Below are positions 45,841-55,446 of a stretch of DNA of 64,000 nucleotides, in pieces. The notes under the pieces are model-generated. The model was not told the DNA's origin and made no database searches. It saw nothing but the letters and a program-made list of their open reading frames with translations. The stretch covers positions 1-64,000 of the forward strand of contig BEHY01000006.1 in NCBI GenBank assembly GCA_002898735.1, in the 5' to 3' direction. Within the stretch, counting starts at the first letter, position 1. Each line of letters begins with the position of its first letter. Source of the stretch: Candidatus Thermoflexus japonica. GTDB taxonomy: Bacteria; Chloroflexota; Anaerolineae; Thermoflexales; Thermoflexaceae. The position numbers were made by a program, and so were the translations under genes.

Positions 45841-47097
45841 CTACCGCGAGCCCTCGGATGGCTCCATCGCCTCCCCATTCCCCAGCGCCTTCGCCACCGT
45901 CTCCAGGTCCTTATCCCCCCGCCCGGAGAGGTTCACCAGGATCCAGCTGCCCGGCCGCGCTCGGGCGAGGCGCATGGCTTCGGCCACGGCATGGGCGGAT
46001 TCCAGGGCGGGCAGGATCCCCTCCAGGCGCGCCAGGGCCTGGAAGGCCGCCAGGGCCTCCGCATCGGTGATCGCCGTGTAACGGACCCGATTTCGATCCC
46101 GCAACCAAGCATGCTCCGGGCCGACCGCCGGATAATCCAGGCCGGCGGAGATCGAGTGGGTGTCCAGGATCTGGCCCCATGGATCCTGGAGGATGAAGGT
46201 GCGGGCGCCGTGGAGAACACCCACCCGCCCCCGCTCGCGATCGGCGAAGCGAGCGGCGTGGCGGCCGCCCGGGATCCCTTCCCCGCCGGCCTCCACCCCG
46301 ACCAGCTCCACCGGGTCCTCCAGGAAAGCGGCGAAGAGGCCGATGGCGTTGCTGCCCCCGCCCACGCATGCTACCGCCACATCGGGCAGCCGCCCGAACT
46401 GCTCCAGCATCTGCGCGCGGGCCTCGACTCCGATCACGGATTGAAAGGTGCGGACGATCAGCGGATACGGATGAGGCCCCAGGGCGGAGCCCAGCAGATA
46501 ATGGGTGGTGCGCACGTTCGTCACCCAGTCCCGAATGGCTTCGTTGATCGCATCCTTCAGCGTTTGCGAACCAGCATCCACGGGGCGCACCTCGGCGCCG
46601 AGCAATCGCATCCGGAACACGTTCGGCCGCTGGCGGGCCATATCGGCCGTTCCCATATAGATCACGCACTCCAGGCCGAGGAGGGCGCAGGCCGTGGCCG
46701 TGGCCACCCCATGCTGGCCCGCCCCGGTCTCCGCCACCACCCGCCGCTTGCCCAGGCGCTTCGCCAGCAGGGCCTGGCCCAGGGCGTTGTTGATCTTGTG
46801 CGCCCCCGTGTGCGCCAGGTCCTCACGCTTCAGGAAGATCCGAGCGCCCACCGCCTCGCCGAGACGCCGGGCCTCCGTCAGCGGCGTAGGACGGCCGACA
46901 TAGGTGCGCAGAAGGTTTTCAAACTCCTTCCGGAACTCCGGATCCTCCACGGCCTCGTGGAATGCCGCCTCCAGTTCCTCGAGGGCCGGGATCAAGGTCT
47001 CCGGAACATATCGCCCGCCATAGGGCCCAAAGTAACCCCGGCGCTCCTGAACGGGGAGGGGAACCCATGGGATCCTCACACCCTCGGTGAAAGCCAT
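45841..47097 (-). CDS. trpB: Tryptophan synthase beta subunit
   Basis: A 418-residue PLP enzyme joining indole and serine. The PLP lysine lies in [40 protein letters not shown] and [15 protein letters not shown] are typical. It is the TrpB1 type that pairs with TrpA. It follows trpF after about 130 bp. Confidence 0.97.
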   Translation of the reverse strand: MAFTEGVRIPWVPLPVQERRGYFGPYGGRYVPETLIPALEELEAAFHEAVEDPEFRKEFENLLRTYVGRPTPLTEARRLGEAVGARIFLKREDLAHTGAHKINNALGQALLAKRLGKRRVVAETGAGQHGVATATACALLGLECVIYMGTADMARQRPNVFRMRLLGAEVRPVDAGSQTLKDAINEAIRDWVTNVRTTHYLLGSALGPHPYPLIVRTFQSVIGVEARAQMLEQFGRLPDVAVACVGGGSNAIGLFAAFLEDPVELVGVEAGGEGIPGGRHAARFADRERGRVGVLHGARTFILQDPWGQILDTHSISAGLDYPAVGPEHAWLRDRNRVRYTAITDAEALAAFQALARLEGILPALESAHAVAEAMRLARARPGSWILVNLSGRGDKDLETVAKALGNGEAMEPSEGSR

Positions 47098-47227
47098 TCG
47101 GACTCACCTCCGCACGGGATGGGATGGAGCGCTGAACCCGCCCTTCCTGTCCCTTCACCCCCCTTGCCCCCTTTTCCCCGCAGGCGGAGGAGAAGGGGAG
47201 ATCTCCGTCGCTCCGCCGGGCAACGCA

Positions 47228-47908
47228 TCAGCCGTCTCCGGGGAACACACCCTGAAAGGCCTCGCGGGCGCGGGTCACGAAGGCCCATACTTTCTCCGGA
47301 TCCTTCCGCCCCGGTTCCCGCTCCACCCCGGATGACACATCCACCCCCCATGGGCGGACCTGAGCGATCGCATCCGCGACATTCTCGGGGGTCAGCCCCC
47401 CGCCGAGCAACAACCGATGGGTCCGCGCCCAGATCGCCGCGACCTCCCAGTCCGCCTGTCGGCCGGTTCCCCCATATGCGGTCGGATGCCAGGCGTCCAC
47501 CCCCAGCGTCGGCCCGTCGGGCAGCCGACTCCGATAGCGTTCCGGATCCGGCAGATCCGTCGGGATCCCATCGGCGGTCCGAAGCCGCAGGCGCAGGACC
47601 TTATAGGCGCGATCGGCCAGGGCGGCCACGATCTCAGGGGGCTCCTCCCCATGGAGCTGGGCCCAATCCAGGCCGATGCGCGCCATCAGCGATCGCACCC
47701 GGGAGATCGGCTCGTTGACGAACACCCCCACCAGCCGGATGTGGGGAGCCTCCCGGCGAACGGAAACGGCGATCGCAGCCGCCTGCTCCGGGGGGATGAA
47801 GCGGGGGCTCTTCGGGTAAAGGACGAAGCCCAGGGCATCCGCCCCCGCCTCGATCGCCATCCGCGCATCCTCCAGACCCGTGATCCCGCAGATCTTCACG
47901 AACCCCAT
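47228..47908 (-). CDS. trpF: Phosphoribosylanthranilate isomerase
   Basis: A 226-residue TIM-barrel enzyme converting phosphoribosylanthranilate to CdRP. The acid/base Cys lies in VKICGITGLEDA, and the C-terminal phosphate site in VDVSSGVEREPGRKDPEKV. The start at 47908 (MGFVKICGIT) has AAGGAG at good distance and is preferred to the ATG nine codons upstream. Confidence 0.95.
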   Translation of the reverse strand: MGFVKICGITGLEDARMAIEAGADALGFVLYPKSPRFIPPEQAAAIAVSVRREAPHIRLVGVFVNEPISRVRSLMARIGLDWAQLHGEEPPEIVAALADRAYKVLRLRLRTADGIPTDLPDPERYRSRLPDGPTLGVDAWHPTAYGGTGRQADWEVAAIWARTHRLLLGGGLTPENVADAIAQVRPWGVDVSSGVEREPGRKDPEKVWAFVTRAREAFQGVFPGDG

Positions 47909-47981
47909 CCGCGGCTCCTTCGATTCGCGGGGCATCCCCCGTCAGGTTCCCGCCTGCAGAGGAAGTCCACGGCGCGATCCC

Positions 47982-48791
47982 TCATGCGATCAGCCACCGC
48001 ACATACCGGGCCACCGCCTCGAAATCGAAGCCGTTCGGACGCACGCCCGCTTCCACCAGCGCTTCGCCGATCAGCACGGCATCGTAGCCCAGGGCGGCCA
48101 TCTCCCGGACGTCCTCCGGAGACCGCAGCCCGCTTTCGGCAACGGTCCGGATCCCGGAGGGAATCCGGGGCCGTAATCGAGCGGATACGGTTCGATCCAC
48201 CTGAAGGGTGCGCAGATCGCGATGATTGATCCCGATCACCCGGGCCCCAGCTTCCAGGGCCCGCTCCAGCTCCTCCTCCCGATGGACTTCCACCAGGGCC
48301 GTCATGCCCAGGGCGGTCGTCAGGGCGATCAGATCGGCCAGCTGCGCGGGCTCCAGCGCGGCGACAATAAGGAGCACCGCATCCGCCCCGGCCGCCCGGG
48401 CCTCATAAACGTGATACGGGTCCAGGGTGAAGTCCTTGCGCAGGATCGGGACTTCGGGGAGCGCGCGGCGGATTGCCTGCAGGTGGGTCAGGTCTCCGTG
48501 GAAGAACCGCGCGTCCGTGAGCACCGAGAGGGCGGAAGCCCCGGCCTGGATATAAACCCGGGCCAGCGTCGCCGGATCGACCGTCGGGGCGATGGGCCCC
48601 CGGGAGGGAGAGGCCCGCTTGATCTCTGCGATCAGGGCCGGTCGATCCCCGCGCCGGAGGATGGCCGCGGTGAAATCCCGGGCCGGCGGGGCCGCTTCCG
48701 CCTCGGCCCGCACGGTCGCCAGCGGTCGCCTCCGCATCCGCCCGGCCAGCTCCTCCCGTTTCCAGGCCAGGATCCTCTCCAGCCCGGACAT
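47982..48791 (-). CDS. trpC: Indole-3-glycerol-phosphate synthase
   Basis: A 269-residue TIM-barrel enzyme. PALIAEIKRASPSRGPIA with the catalytic Lys, LRKDFTLDPYHVYEARAAGA and VIGINHRDLRTLQVD are diagnostic. The start at 48791 (MSGLERILAWKRE) follows AGGAG and lies one base after the trpD stop. Confidence 0.96.
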   Translation of the reverse strand: MSGLERILAWKREELAGRMRRRPLATVRAEAEAAPPARDFTAAILRRGDRPALIAEIKRASPSRGPIAPTVDPATLARVYIQAGASALSVLTDARFFHGDLTHLQAIRRALPEVPILRKDFTLDPYHVYEARAAGADAVLLIVAALEPAQLADLIALTTALGMTALVEVHREEELERALEAGARVIGINHRDLRTLQVDRTVSARLRPRIPSGIRTVAESGLRSPEDVREMAALGYDAVLIGEALVEAGVRPNGFDFEAVARYVRWLIA

Positions 48792-48792
48792 C

Positions 48793-49818
48793 TCAATGCT
48801 CCTGAGCGAGCCTTCGGGTGTAAGCGACATATTCCTCCAGAACCGCCAGGGCCCTTCCGCTCTCCAGCGCCCGCTCCGCCCGCGCCAGGCCTTCGCGGAT
48901 ATCCTCGACCTGATCCGCGGCCCGCAGCGCGAAGGCGGCGTTCAGCAGGATCGCCATGCGGAGCGGCCCGTTCTCCTGGCCCTGGAACAGCGCCCGCAAC
49001 CGCCGGGCGTTCTCCTCCGGGGTGGCCCCGCGGAGGGCATCCAGGGGCGCTCGGGGGATGCCGTAATCCGCCGGATCGAAGACCCAGGTGCGGACCTGTC
49101 CGTTTACATATTCCGCCACGCGGGTGGGGCCGGAGGGCGTCACCTCATCGACGTTGCCCACGCCGCAGATCACGAGGGCATGCCGGCTCCCCAGGGCGCC
49201 CAGCACCTCCGCCAGGGGCTCCAGCAGGTGAGGATGGAACACGCCCATCACCTGGTAGGGCACCTCGGCGGGATTGCACAGCGGGCCCAGGATATTGAAA
49301 ATGGTGCGGACGCCGATCTCGCGGCGGGGGCTGATGGCATGCTTCATCGCCGGGTGGAAGGCGGGGGCGAACAGGAACGCGAATCCGATCTCCTGCAACG
49401 CCCGCGCCGCATGCTCCGGGGTCAGGGTCAGCTCGGCGCCCAGAGCCGCCAGAAGGTCCGCGCTGCCGCTGGGGCTGGAGACCGCACGGTTGCCGTGTTT
49501 GGCCACCGGCACACCGGCCCCCGCCACCACAAAAGCGGCGGCCGTGGAGAGGTTGAAGGTCCGGGCGCCATCCCCCCCTGTGCCGCAGGTATCCACGGCG
49601 AGGCCTTCGTAGGGCACCCGCTGCATCGCCCGGCGCATCGCCCGGGCGCACCCGACGATCTCCGGGATCGTCTCCCCCTTCATCCGCAAGGCGATCAGGA
49701 ACGCGCCGATCTGAGCCGGGGTGGCTTCCCCGCCCATGATCGCCCCCATCGCCGCCTCCGCCTCTTCCACAGTCAGATCCTCCTGTTTGACCAGCTTGGC
49801 GATCGCTTCCCGAATCAT
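48793..49818 (-). CDS. trpD: Anthranilate phosphoribosyltransferase
   Basis: A 341-residue enzyme that adds phosphoribose to anthranilate. DTCGTGGDGARTFNLSTAAA is the PRPP-binding loop, and KHGNRAVSSPSGSADLLAAL and NILGPLCNPAEVPYQVMGV are typical. The start at 49818 (MIREAIAKLVK) follows GGAGGTGGAGG. The upstream open frame of about 70 codons overlaps intergenic sequence and looks artefactual. Confidence 0.96.
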   Translation of the reverse strand: MIREAIAKLVKQEDLTVEEAEAAMGAIMGGEATPAQIGAFLIALRMKGETIPEIVGCARAMRRAMQRVPYEGLAVDTCGTGGDGARTFNLSTAAAFVVAGAGVPVAKHGNRAVSSPSGSADLLAALGAELTLTPEHAARALQEIGFAFLFAPAFHPAMKHAISPRREIGVRTIFNILGPLCNPAEVPYQVMGVFHPHLLEPLAEVLGALGSRHALVICGVGNVDEVTPSGPTRVAEYVNGQVRTWVFDPADYGIPRAPLDALRGATPEENARRLRALFQGQENGPLRMAILLNAAFALRAADQVEDIREGLARAERALESGRALAVLEEYVAYTRRLAQEH

Positions 49819-49999
49819 CCTCCACCTCCCGGACGAAACAGATGCGGCATCTGCGCCTCGGGCTCGAAGGCGGGAAGGAACCTTCTCCATCCTGACCCGG
49901 CCGCCTTCGCGGCCCGCACCCTGCGAAAGCATCCCACCCGAACAGGCGACGATCCAACCGATGCTCGACCCGCCGGAATCCATCGCGGGGCTTCCCGGC

Positions 50000-50611
50000 T
50001 CACGGCCCCGCATGGCCCGATCGGAATCCACCGATGGCGAGGAAATTCCGTAACAGGCGCAACCCCTCGGGGGTCAGGACGGATTCCGGATGGAACTGCA
50101 CCCCGAACGTCGGATGAACGCGATGCCGGAGGGCCATGATTTCCCCCTCCGGCGTGCGGGCGGCCACCTCCAGGACTTCGGGGAGCGGCTCCGTGACCAG
50201 CAGGGAGTGATAACGGCCGGCCATAAAGGGGTTCGGCAGCCCGGCGAAGAGGTCCCGCCCATGGTGCAGGATCGGCGAAGCTTTGCCATGCATCAACCGC
50301 CCGGCGCGGACCACCCGGCCGCCGAAGGCGGCGGCGATCGCCTGATGCCCCAGGCAGACCCCCAGGATCGGGACCCGGCCGCTGAAGGCGCGGATCACCG
50401 GGATCGTCACGCCGGCATCCTCCGGCCGCCCTGGACCCGGCGAGATCACGATGGCGGAAGGTCCCAGCCCGGCGATCTCCTCCACATCCAGCGCATCGTT
50501 CCGGATCACCTGAAGGGGCACATCCGCACGCCCGATCTCCAGAAGGAGCTGGCCCAGGATCTGAACCAGGTTATAGGTGAACGAGTCATAGTTATCGATG
50601 ACCAGAAGCAT
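50000..50611 (-). CDS. trpG: Anthranilate synthase glutamine amidotransferase component
   Basis: A 203-residue class I amidotransferase supplying ammonia to TrpE. It starts [19 protein letters not shown]; the nucleophile Cys is in [15 protein letters not shown] and the His/Glu pair in [14 protein letters not shown]. Not fused to TrpE or TrpD. The start at 50611 is chosen over an upstream open frame. Confidence 0.96.
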   Translation of the reverse strand: MLLVIDNYDSFTYNLVQILGQLLLEIGRADVPLQVIRNDALDVEEIAGLGPSAIVISPGPGRPEDAGVTIPVIRAFSGRVPILGVCLGHQAIAAAFGGRVVRAGRLMHGKASPILHHGRDLFAGLPNPFMAGRYHSLLVTEPLPEVLEVAARTPEGEIMALRHRVHPTFGVQFHPESVLTPEGLRLLRNFLAIGGFRSGHAGP

Positions 50612-50666
50612 TCCGCCCTCCCTGTCTCCCGGAACCGGTGCCGCCTTCATACAGGCGATGCTTCCA

Positions 50667-52145
50667 TTACGAGGGGCAGGCGAGGGTTTCGTGGGCTTCA
50701 TCGACCGCCAGTTGCATCGCCCGCGCCTTGTTTCGGGTCTCCTCCTCCTCCCGTTCGGGGATGGAATCGGCCACGATCCCGGCCCCTGCCTGCACGATCG
50801 CCGTGTCTCCCTGCACCATCACGGTGCGGATGGTGATGCACCAGTCGGCGTTCCCCCGGGGGTCGAAATATCCCACGCCGCCGGCGTAAGGCCCTCGCGC
50901 CGCTCCCTCCAGCTCCGCGATGATCTCCATCGCCCGCACCTTGGGAGCCCCCGAGACGGTCCCCGCCGGGAAGGCGGCGGCCAGGGCGTCGAAGGCGTCC
51001 CGGTCGGAGCGCAGCCGCCCGCGGACCGTGGACACCAGGTGCATCACGTGCGAATAACGTTCCACGGCCATGAACTCCTCCACCCGCACCGTCCCGTAAG
51101 CGCAGATCCGCCCCAGGTCGTTGCGGCCGAGATCCACCAGCATCACATGCTCCGCCTGCTCCTTGGGGTCCGCCCGGAGCTCCGCCTCCAGCCGCCGGTC
51201 CTCCTCCGCGGTTCGACCCCGGGGGCGCGTCCCGGCGATGGGGCGGATCGTCGCCTCGCCGTCCTCCACCCGCACGAGCATCTCCGGCGATGCGCCGATC
51301 AACGCCAGATCCTCGCCGTTCCGCCCCAGGCCCGGCAGGTGGAGGAAAAACAGATACGGGGAAGGGTTCAGGCGACGCAGCGTCCGATAGATGGCGAAGG
51401 GCGAGACCGTGATCCGCCGGCTCCAGCGCCGGGCCAGGACGATCTGAAAGGCATCCCCGGCGGCGATGTATTCCCTGGCCGCCCGCACCATCGCGCCGAA
51501 GCGTTCCGCATCCGTGTGCGCCCGCCAGGAGGCGGCCTCGTTCGATCCGCGAGGGCGGGCGAAGTCCGGCGGAGGGGGATCCTCCAGGCGTCGCTGAAGC
51601 TCCGTCAGGCGATCTTCCGCCTGCTGCTCCTCCCCGGGCTCCGCCAGGCTGAACAGTGAGAGGGTCTGGGTCACGTGGTCGAAGACCAGCAGGGTTTCGA
51701 TCCGCATCAGGATCGCATCCGGGAACGCCAGGTCTATGCCGGGCGCCCGGGGCACCCGATCGAAGAAGGCGGCCATCTCGTAGCCCAGGTAACCGGCCAG
51801 CCCGCCGATGAAGCGAGGCCAGCCTTCCGCATGCCGCTCCGGGGCCATCGCGGCCAGGGCCTCCCGCCAGACGGCGAAGGGATGGATCCGGCGCAGATCA
51901 TAGACGCGAGCGCCCTGCGCCCCGATCTCCTCCATCCGATCCCCATCCACCCGGTAGATCGTGCGGGGCATGAGGCCGATGAACGAATATCGGGCCAGGT
52001 AAGCGCCGCCCTCCACGCTTTCGAACAGGAAGGAAGGCCCCTGCGGACCCAGGGCCTGATACAGGCGGATGGGCGTCCACAGGTCCGCGGGCATCGTCCG
52101 ATGGATCACCCGGATGGGATGGGCAGGGATCGCTTCTTCCGGCAT
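50667..52145 (-). CDS. trpE: Anthranilate synthase component I
   Basis: A 492-residue chorismate-utilising enzyme, first of the pathway. The N-terminal regulatory part has [19 protein letters not shown], which contains the feedback-inhibition ES motif. The catalytic domain has [37 protein letters not shown] and [18 protein letters not shown]. It starts at 52145 behind GGAGG and is the first gene of the operon. A T-box leader precedes it. Confidence 0.96.
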   Translation of the reverse strand: MPEEAIPAHPIRVIHRTMPADLWTPIRLYQALGPQGPSFLFESVEGGAYLARYSFIGLMPRTIYRVDGDRMEEIGAQGARVYDLRRIHPFAVWREALAAMAPERHAEGWPRFIGGLAGYLGYEMAAFFDRVPRAPGIDLAFPDAILMRIETLLVFDHVTQTLSLFSLAEPGEEQQAEDRLTELQRRLEDPPPPDFARPRGSNEAASWRAHTDAERFGAMVRAAREYIAAGDAFQIVLARRWSRRITVSPFAIYRTLRRLNPSPYLFFLHLPGLGRNGEDLALIGASPEMLVRVEDGEATIRPIAGTRPRGRTAEEDRRLEAELRADPKEQAEHVMLVDLGRNDLGRICAYGTVRVEEFMAVERYSHVMHLVSTVRGRLRSDRDAFDALAAAFPAGTVSGAPKVRAMEIIAELEGAARGPYAGGVGYFDPRGNADWCITIRTVMVQGDTAIVQAGAGIVADSIPEREEEETRNKARAMQLAVDEAHETLACPS

Positions 52146-52199
52146 CCGATCCTCCCGCGGGGCGGGCCGGGTATGGGCCCCCGTCCGCGCCGGTGGTTT

Positions 52200-52237
52200 A
52201 AAAAAAGGCGCCCGTCCCTCGCTGAGGGACGGGCGCC
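52200..52237 (-). terminator. T-box-controlled terminator before trpE
   Basis: On the minus strand, 14-bp arms GGCGCCCGTCCCTC/GAGGGACGGGCGCC (52224-52237 and 52207-52220) with a 3-nt loop are followed by seven Ts. It is separated from the T-box motif by about 10 bp, the arrangement expected for terminator/antiterminator switching. Confidence 0.9.
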
Positions 52238-52570
52238 GTTGTGGCCCCGTGGTGCCACCCTCATGAGGCCGGCCCGCGCCGTCTCGGTGGAGACCCCATC
52301 CCTTCGTCGGTGGGACGAGGGGATGCGCGCAGCCAGCCCCACTCCTTCGCGGGGACAGGATGGCTTTCCATCCGATCCCCTCCGCCCAGATAACGGTGGC
52401 GACTCCGGCCAGGACTACTGCGGGCGGGATCCGCCCGGTTCGTCCGGCGACTCCCGGGCCCATTCAGCCCCGGCGTGCGCAGCGGGCTTCCACCTTCCCC
52501 CGCCTCTCTGGGCGCCGGCCCGAGGCCTACTCCTCCCGTTCACCGTCTTTCGAAGAGGTCATATTTTGCG
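52200..52570 (-). ncRNA. Tryptophan T-box riboswitch leader
   Basis: On the minus strand the leader carries the conserved T-box motif AGGGTGGCACCAC (52249-52261) that pairs with uncharged tRNA CCA ends. Upstream, Stem I elements are recognisable: an AGTA bulge, CAGAGAG, and GGTGGAAG. The specifier loop GAATGGG (52459-52465) offers TGG at 52460-52462, the Trp codon. A strong terminator (52207-52237 with T7 at 52200-52206) precedes trpE. It should let transcription continue only when tRNA-Trp is uncharged. Confidence 0.9.
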
Positions 52571-52574
52571 TATA

Positions 52575-52603
52575 ACTATACGCCCTTCCCTTCATCCTGT
52601 CAA
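52575..52603 (-). promoter_or_regulatory. Promoter of the trp operon
   Basis: On the minus strand, TTGACA (52598-52603) and TATAGT (52575-52580) are separated by 17 bp, just upstream of the T-box leader. It is consensus-like. Confidence 0.8.
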
Positions 52604-53197
52604 CCGGCGGGGCTCGAGATCGGTTTTGTTTTCGCCAGGCTGCTGAGGGTGCCGGTTGAGATCGCCCTCCCGGAGCGCTTCGTGTCAGGCGTCTGCCTTC
52701 CATGCGGGTCTGCCTTCGCTGGCCCTCGGCACCCCGCGGCAGCCCGCATCCCGCGAAAGCTCTCCCCCCAGGGCTCATTTCCCTCCAGGCAAGGCTCCCG
52801 GAGGGACTGCCGGAAAAGCCCCTGGAAAGAGGGCAGAGAAATGGAAAGCGCCCTATGACTTTAGAACTATCTCATAATGTCTGGAAGGCCGTTAGGATAA
52901 AGCGGGTGCCGGGCACCGAGCGCCATGCATGGTCCCAAAAAGTCCTGATGGGGAAGCTCAATACGTCCTTCCAGCAGCTTGAACATAGCCAGAGGCCGAT
53001 GGGGTGAGCGATCACCCTTCAGAATCCGTGCGACGAAGCCTCAGGATGTTGATCTGGCATGATAGAGCGGTAACATATGGATTGGGCCTCTTCCTGGGGG
53101 CTTTTAGACCTCCGGAAGGGTTCATCCCGCCCCTTCGGATTGGGGCTCAACGGCGGATGTTCTGAGGGATTACGCGGTCGATCCCCTGGGGAGATCC
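52604..53197. other. Gap between the trp promoter and the SLC13 gene, with an A+T-richer patch
   Basis: About 600 bp with no clear gene. At 52855-53007 a frame MTLELSHNVWKAVRIKRVPG continues with GTERHAWSQKVLMGKLNTSF and ends at 53007. Its composition is richer in A+T than its neighbours, and it may be a remnant of transferred DNA, but I recognise no family. Otherwise unremarkable. Confidence 0.35.
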
Positions 53198-55018
53198 ATG
53201 CTGTCTCTTTCAGCGATCGGGTTACTGCTGATCCTGATCCTGATGGCCGGCCTGATGATCAGCGGGGCGCTGCGGCCGGACCTGGCGGCCCTGATCCTGG
53301 TTTTGGGGCTCTCCTTCAGCGGGTTGCTTTCCCCCCAGGAGGCCTTCAGCGGGTTCAGCCGTTCCGCCGTCATCGCCCTCATCGCCCTCTTCATCCTCAC
53401 CGCGGGCCTGAACCGAACAGGGGTTTCCCGCATCCTGGGCGAACGGCTGAGCCGATGGGCCGGGGATTCCCCGCCACGGCTCGTGGCCGGAATGACGCTG
53501 TTGACCGCCCTGCTCTCGATGACCATGAACTCGGTGACGGCCGCCGCCGTGACAATGCCCCTGGCCGTTCAGGCGGCTCGACGGATCGGCTTAGCCCCCT
53601 CCCGGATCCTGATCCCCATCGCGTATGGCGCCCTGCTCGGGGGAATGCCCACCCTCTTCACCACCGCCAACCTGCTTCTCAGCGGGCTCGTCCGGGAAAG
53701 CCAGGGGCGCTCCCTCACCATGCTGGATTTCTTCGTGGTCGGCTTTTTCCCGGCCCTCCTCGGTCTGCTGTGGGTGATCCTGGTCACGTGGCGAAACCTT
53801 CCGGAACGTTTCCCCGCCGGGCAATTGATGCGCCTCCACCGATTGAACCGGGAGCTGGCGGAGATCTACGGCCTGAAAGACGGTCTGACGGAACTCCTGA
53901 TCGAACCCGCCTCGCCGCTATCCGGCGTTTCGCTCGGCGAGAGCGAGCTCGCTTCCCGATATCAGCTGATGGTGATAGGGATCCGGAGGGGCGGACGGCT
54001 GATCCTCTCCCCAACCCGCTCGGAAACGCTCCAGCCCGGGGACGTGCTCCTGGTCGCCGCCGGGCCCCCGGGGGAGGCCAGCCTGGAGGAGGCCGCACGG
54101 ACCCTGAGGCTTCGCCCGCTCCCTCGCCCGATAGCCCCTGAGGTCCTGGAGGCCGGGGAAGCCGGGCTGATGGAGATCCTTCTCTCCCCTCACACCACCC
54201 TGATCGGCAGGACCCTGCGGGAGCTCCGGTTCCGGGAACGATACGGCCTTCAGGTCCTGGCCATCTGGCGGGAAGGACGCCCCATCCGAGCCGGGCTGGC
54301 GGATGAGCGCCTGCGCTTCGGGGATGCCCTCCTGGTCTACGGCCCATGGGAACGCATCCGCATCCTCCAGGGCGACCCGGAGTTCATCGTCCTGCAGGCC
54401 GACGGGGAGCCCATACGGCCCTCCCGTCGGATCCCGGCCATCGGGATCATGCTGGGGGTGATCCTGGCCTCCATCCTGACGTCCCGCTCGGTGGCCGAGG
54501 TCACCATGGCGGGGGCCGTGCTGATGATCCTGGCCGGTTGCCTGACCATGGAGGAAGCCTATCGAGCCATCGAATGGCCAACGGTGTTCATGGTCGCCGG
54601 GCTGCTGCCCCTCTCCATCGCGATCTCCCGAACAGGAGCCGCGGAGGGTCTGGGGGCGCTGTTGCTCCATGAGATCGGCGGCGCCTCGCCCTGGATCGGG
54701 ATCTTCGTGTTCGCCGGGATCTCCGCCGTTTTGACCCAGGTGCTCTCCGCCTCGGTCACCGCCGTTGTCTGGGGGCCGATTGCGCTGCGCGCGGCCCCGG
54801 TCCTGGGGATCCCGCCCCACTGGATGGGGGTAGCGGTGGCCCTGGCCACCTCAGCGGCCTTCCTCACCCCGATGGCCCATCCCGCCAACGCGCTGGTGAT
54901 GGGCGCCGGCGGCTATCGGCCCAAGGATTTCCTCAAAGCGGGGCTCCCCCTCTGGGTTCTCACCGTAGGGGCCATCACGCTGTCAACCGTATGGTTCGGG
55001 CGGTGGCTTCCCCATTAG
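53198..55018 (+). CDS. SLC13/DASS-type transporter with two TrkA-C domains
   Basis: A 606-residue membrane protein. N-terminal transmembrane helices carry the SLC13-like SMTMNSVTAAAVTMPLAVQ and GALLGGMPTLFTTANLLLSG. The central part (about residues 215-405) holds two TrkA-C (RCK_C) domains: SPLSGVSLGESELASRYQL...LQPGDVLLVAAGP and HTTLIGRTLRELRFRERYG...LRFGDALLVYGP. A second transmembrane half follows, with SASVTAVVWGPIALRAAP. The layout is that of the SLC13 subfamily often annotated as sodium/sulfate symporters. The substrate cannot be told. Confidence 0.88.
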   Translation: MLSLSAIGLLLILILMAGLMISGALRPDLAALILVLGLSFSGLLSPQEAFSGFSRSAVIALIALFILTAGLNRTGVSRILGERLSRWAGDSPPRLVAGMTLLTALLSMTMNSVTAAAVTMPLAVQAARRIGLAPSRILIPIAYGALLGGMPTLFTTANLLLSGLVRESQGRSLTMLDFFVVGFFPALLGLLWVILVTWRNLPERFPAGQLMRLHRLNRELAEIYGLKDGLTELLIEPASPLSGVSLGESELASRYQLMVIGIRRGGRLILSPTRSETLQPGDVLLVAAGPPGEASLEEAARTLRLRPLPRPIAPEVLEAGEAGLMEILLSPHTTLIGRTLRELRFRERYGLQVLAIWREGRPIRAGLADERLRFGDALLVYGPWERIRILQGDPEFIVLQADGEPIRPSRRIPAIGIMLGVILASILTSRSVAEVTMAGAVLMILAGCLTMEEAYRAIEWPTVFMVAGLLPLSIAISRTGAAEGLGALLLHEIGGASPWIGIFVFAGISAVLTQVLSASVTAVVWGPIALRAAPVLGIPPHWMGVAVALATSAAFLTPMAHPANALVMGAGGYRPKDFLKAGLPLWVLTVGAITLSTVWFGRWLPH

Positions 55019-55446
55019 GTTTTAGGGCTGCACCGTAGCTTGACATTGTTAAATTCGGGCTCTTTGACCTCTCCCAACTGCCAGGGACGACCTTGTAGCG
55101 CAGGCTTTCAGCCTGCGCCGCGGGCGCAAGCCCGCGTTCACCGTCTTATACGGGCTGAAGCCCGTGCTACGTCACGGCGGCACGGCAAATCGAACAACGT
55201 CAAGATTGTGAAGAGCGCCAGGGACGGCCTTGTAGCGCAGGCTGAAAGCCTGCGCCGCGGGCGCAAGCCCGCGTTCACCGTCTTATACGGGCGGAAGCCC
55301 GTGCTACGTCACGACGGCACGGCAAATCGAACAATGTCAAGGTAGGGATCGCATCATAAAGCGGGAGAACCCCTTCCCCCTTGCTCCACCCCCCCAGGGA
55401 GCGAGTTTGGGGAACGAATCAGGCCAGGATCTAACCCGGCGAAGCG
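55019..55446. other. Intergenic region occupied by a repeat element
   Basis: 428 bp between the SLC13 and FmdE-like genes. The region 55039-55341 is a palindromic repeat element; the remaining ~100 bp next to the FmdE-like stop hold nothing notable. Confidence 0.6.
55039..55341. repeat. MITE/REP-like element of two palindromic 137-bp units
   Basis: Two near-identical direct units start at 55081 and 55218 (CCAGGGACG), 137 bp apart. Each holds three hairpins: CGCAGGC..GCCTGCG, CGCGGGC..GCCCGCG and ACGGGC..GCCCGT. The first-hairpin loop is TTTCA in unit 1 and GAAAG in unit 2. The whole is bounded by inverted CTTGACATTGTT (55039-55050) and AACAATGTCAAG (55330-55341). No gene is encoded, so it would need an outside transposase. 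Similar interspersed GCAGGC-type hairpins are common in Chloroflexota genomes. Confidence 0.7.

Noticed and set aside
52604-53197. A complete insertion sequence before the SLC13 gene
   Set aside because: No transposase motifs, no terminal inverted repeats and no duplicated flanks were found.
55081-55341. The two repeat units as a CRISPR array
   Set aside because: Only two units of 137 bp with internal palindromes and no short repeat-spacer periodicity.
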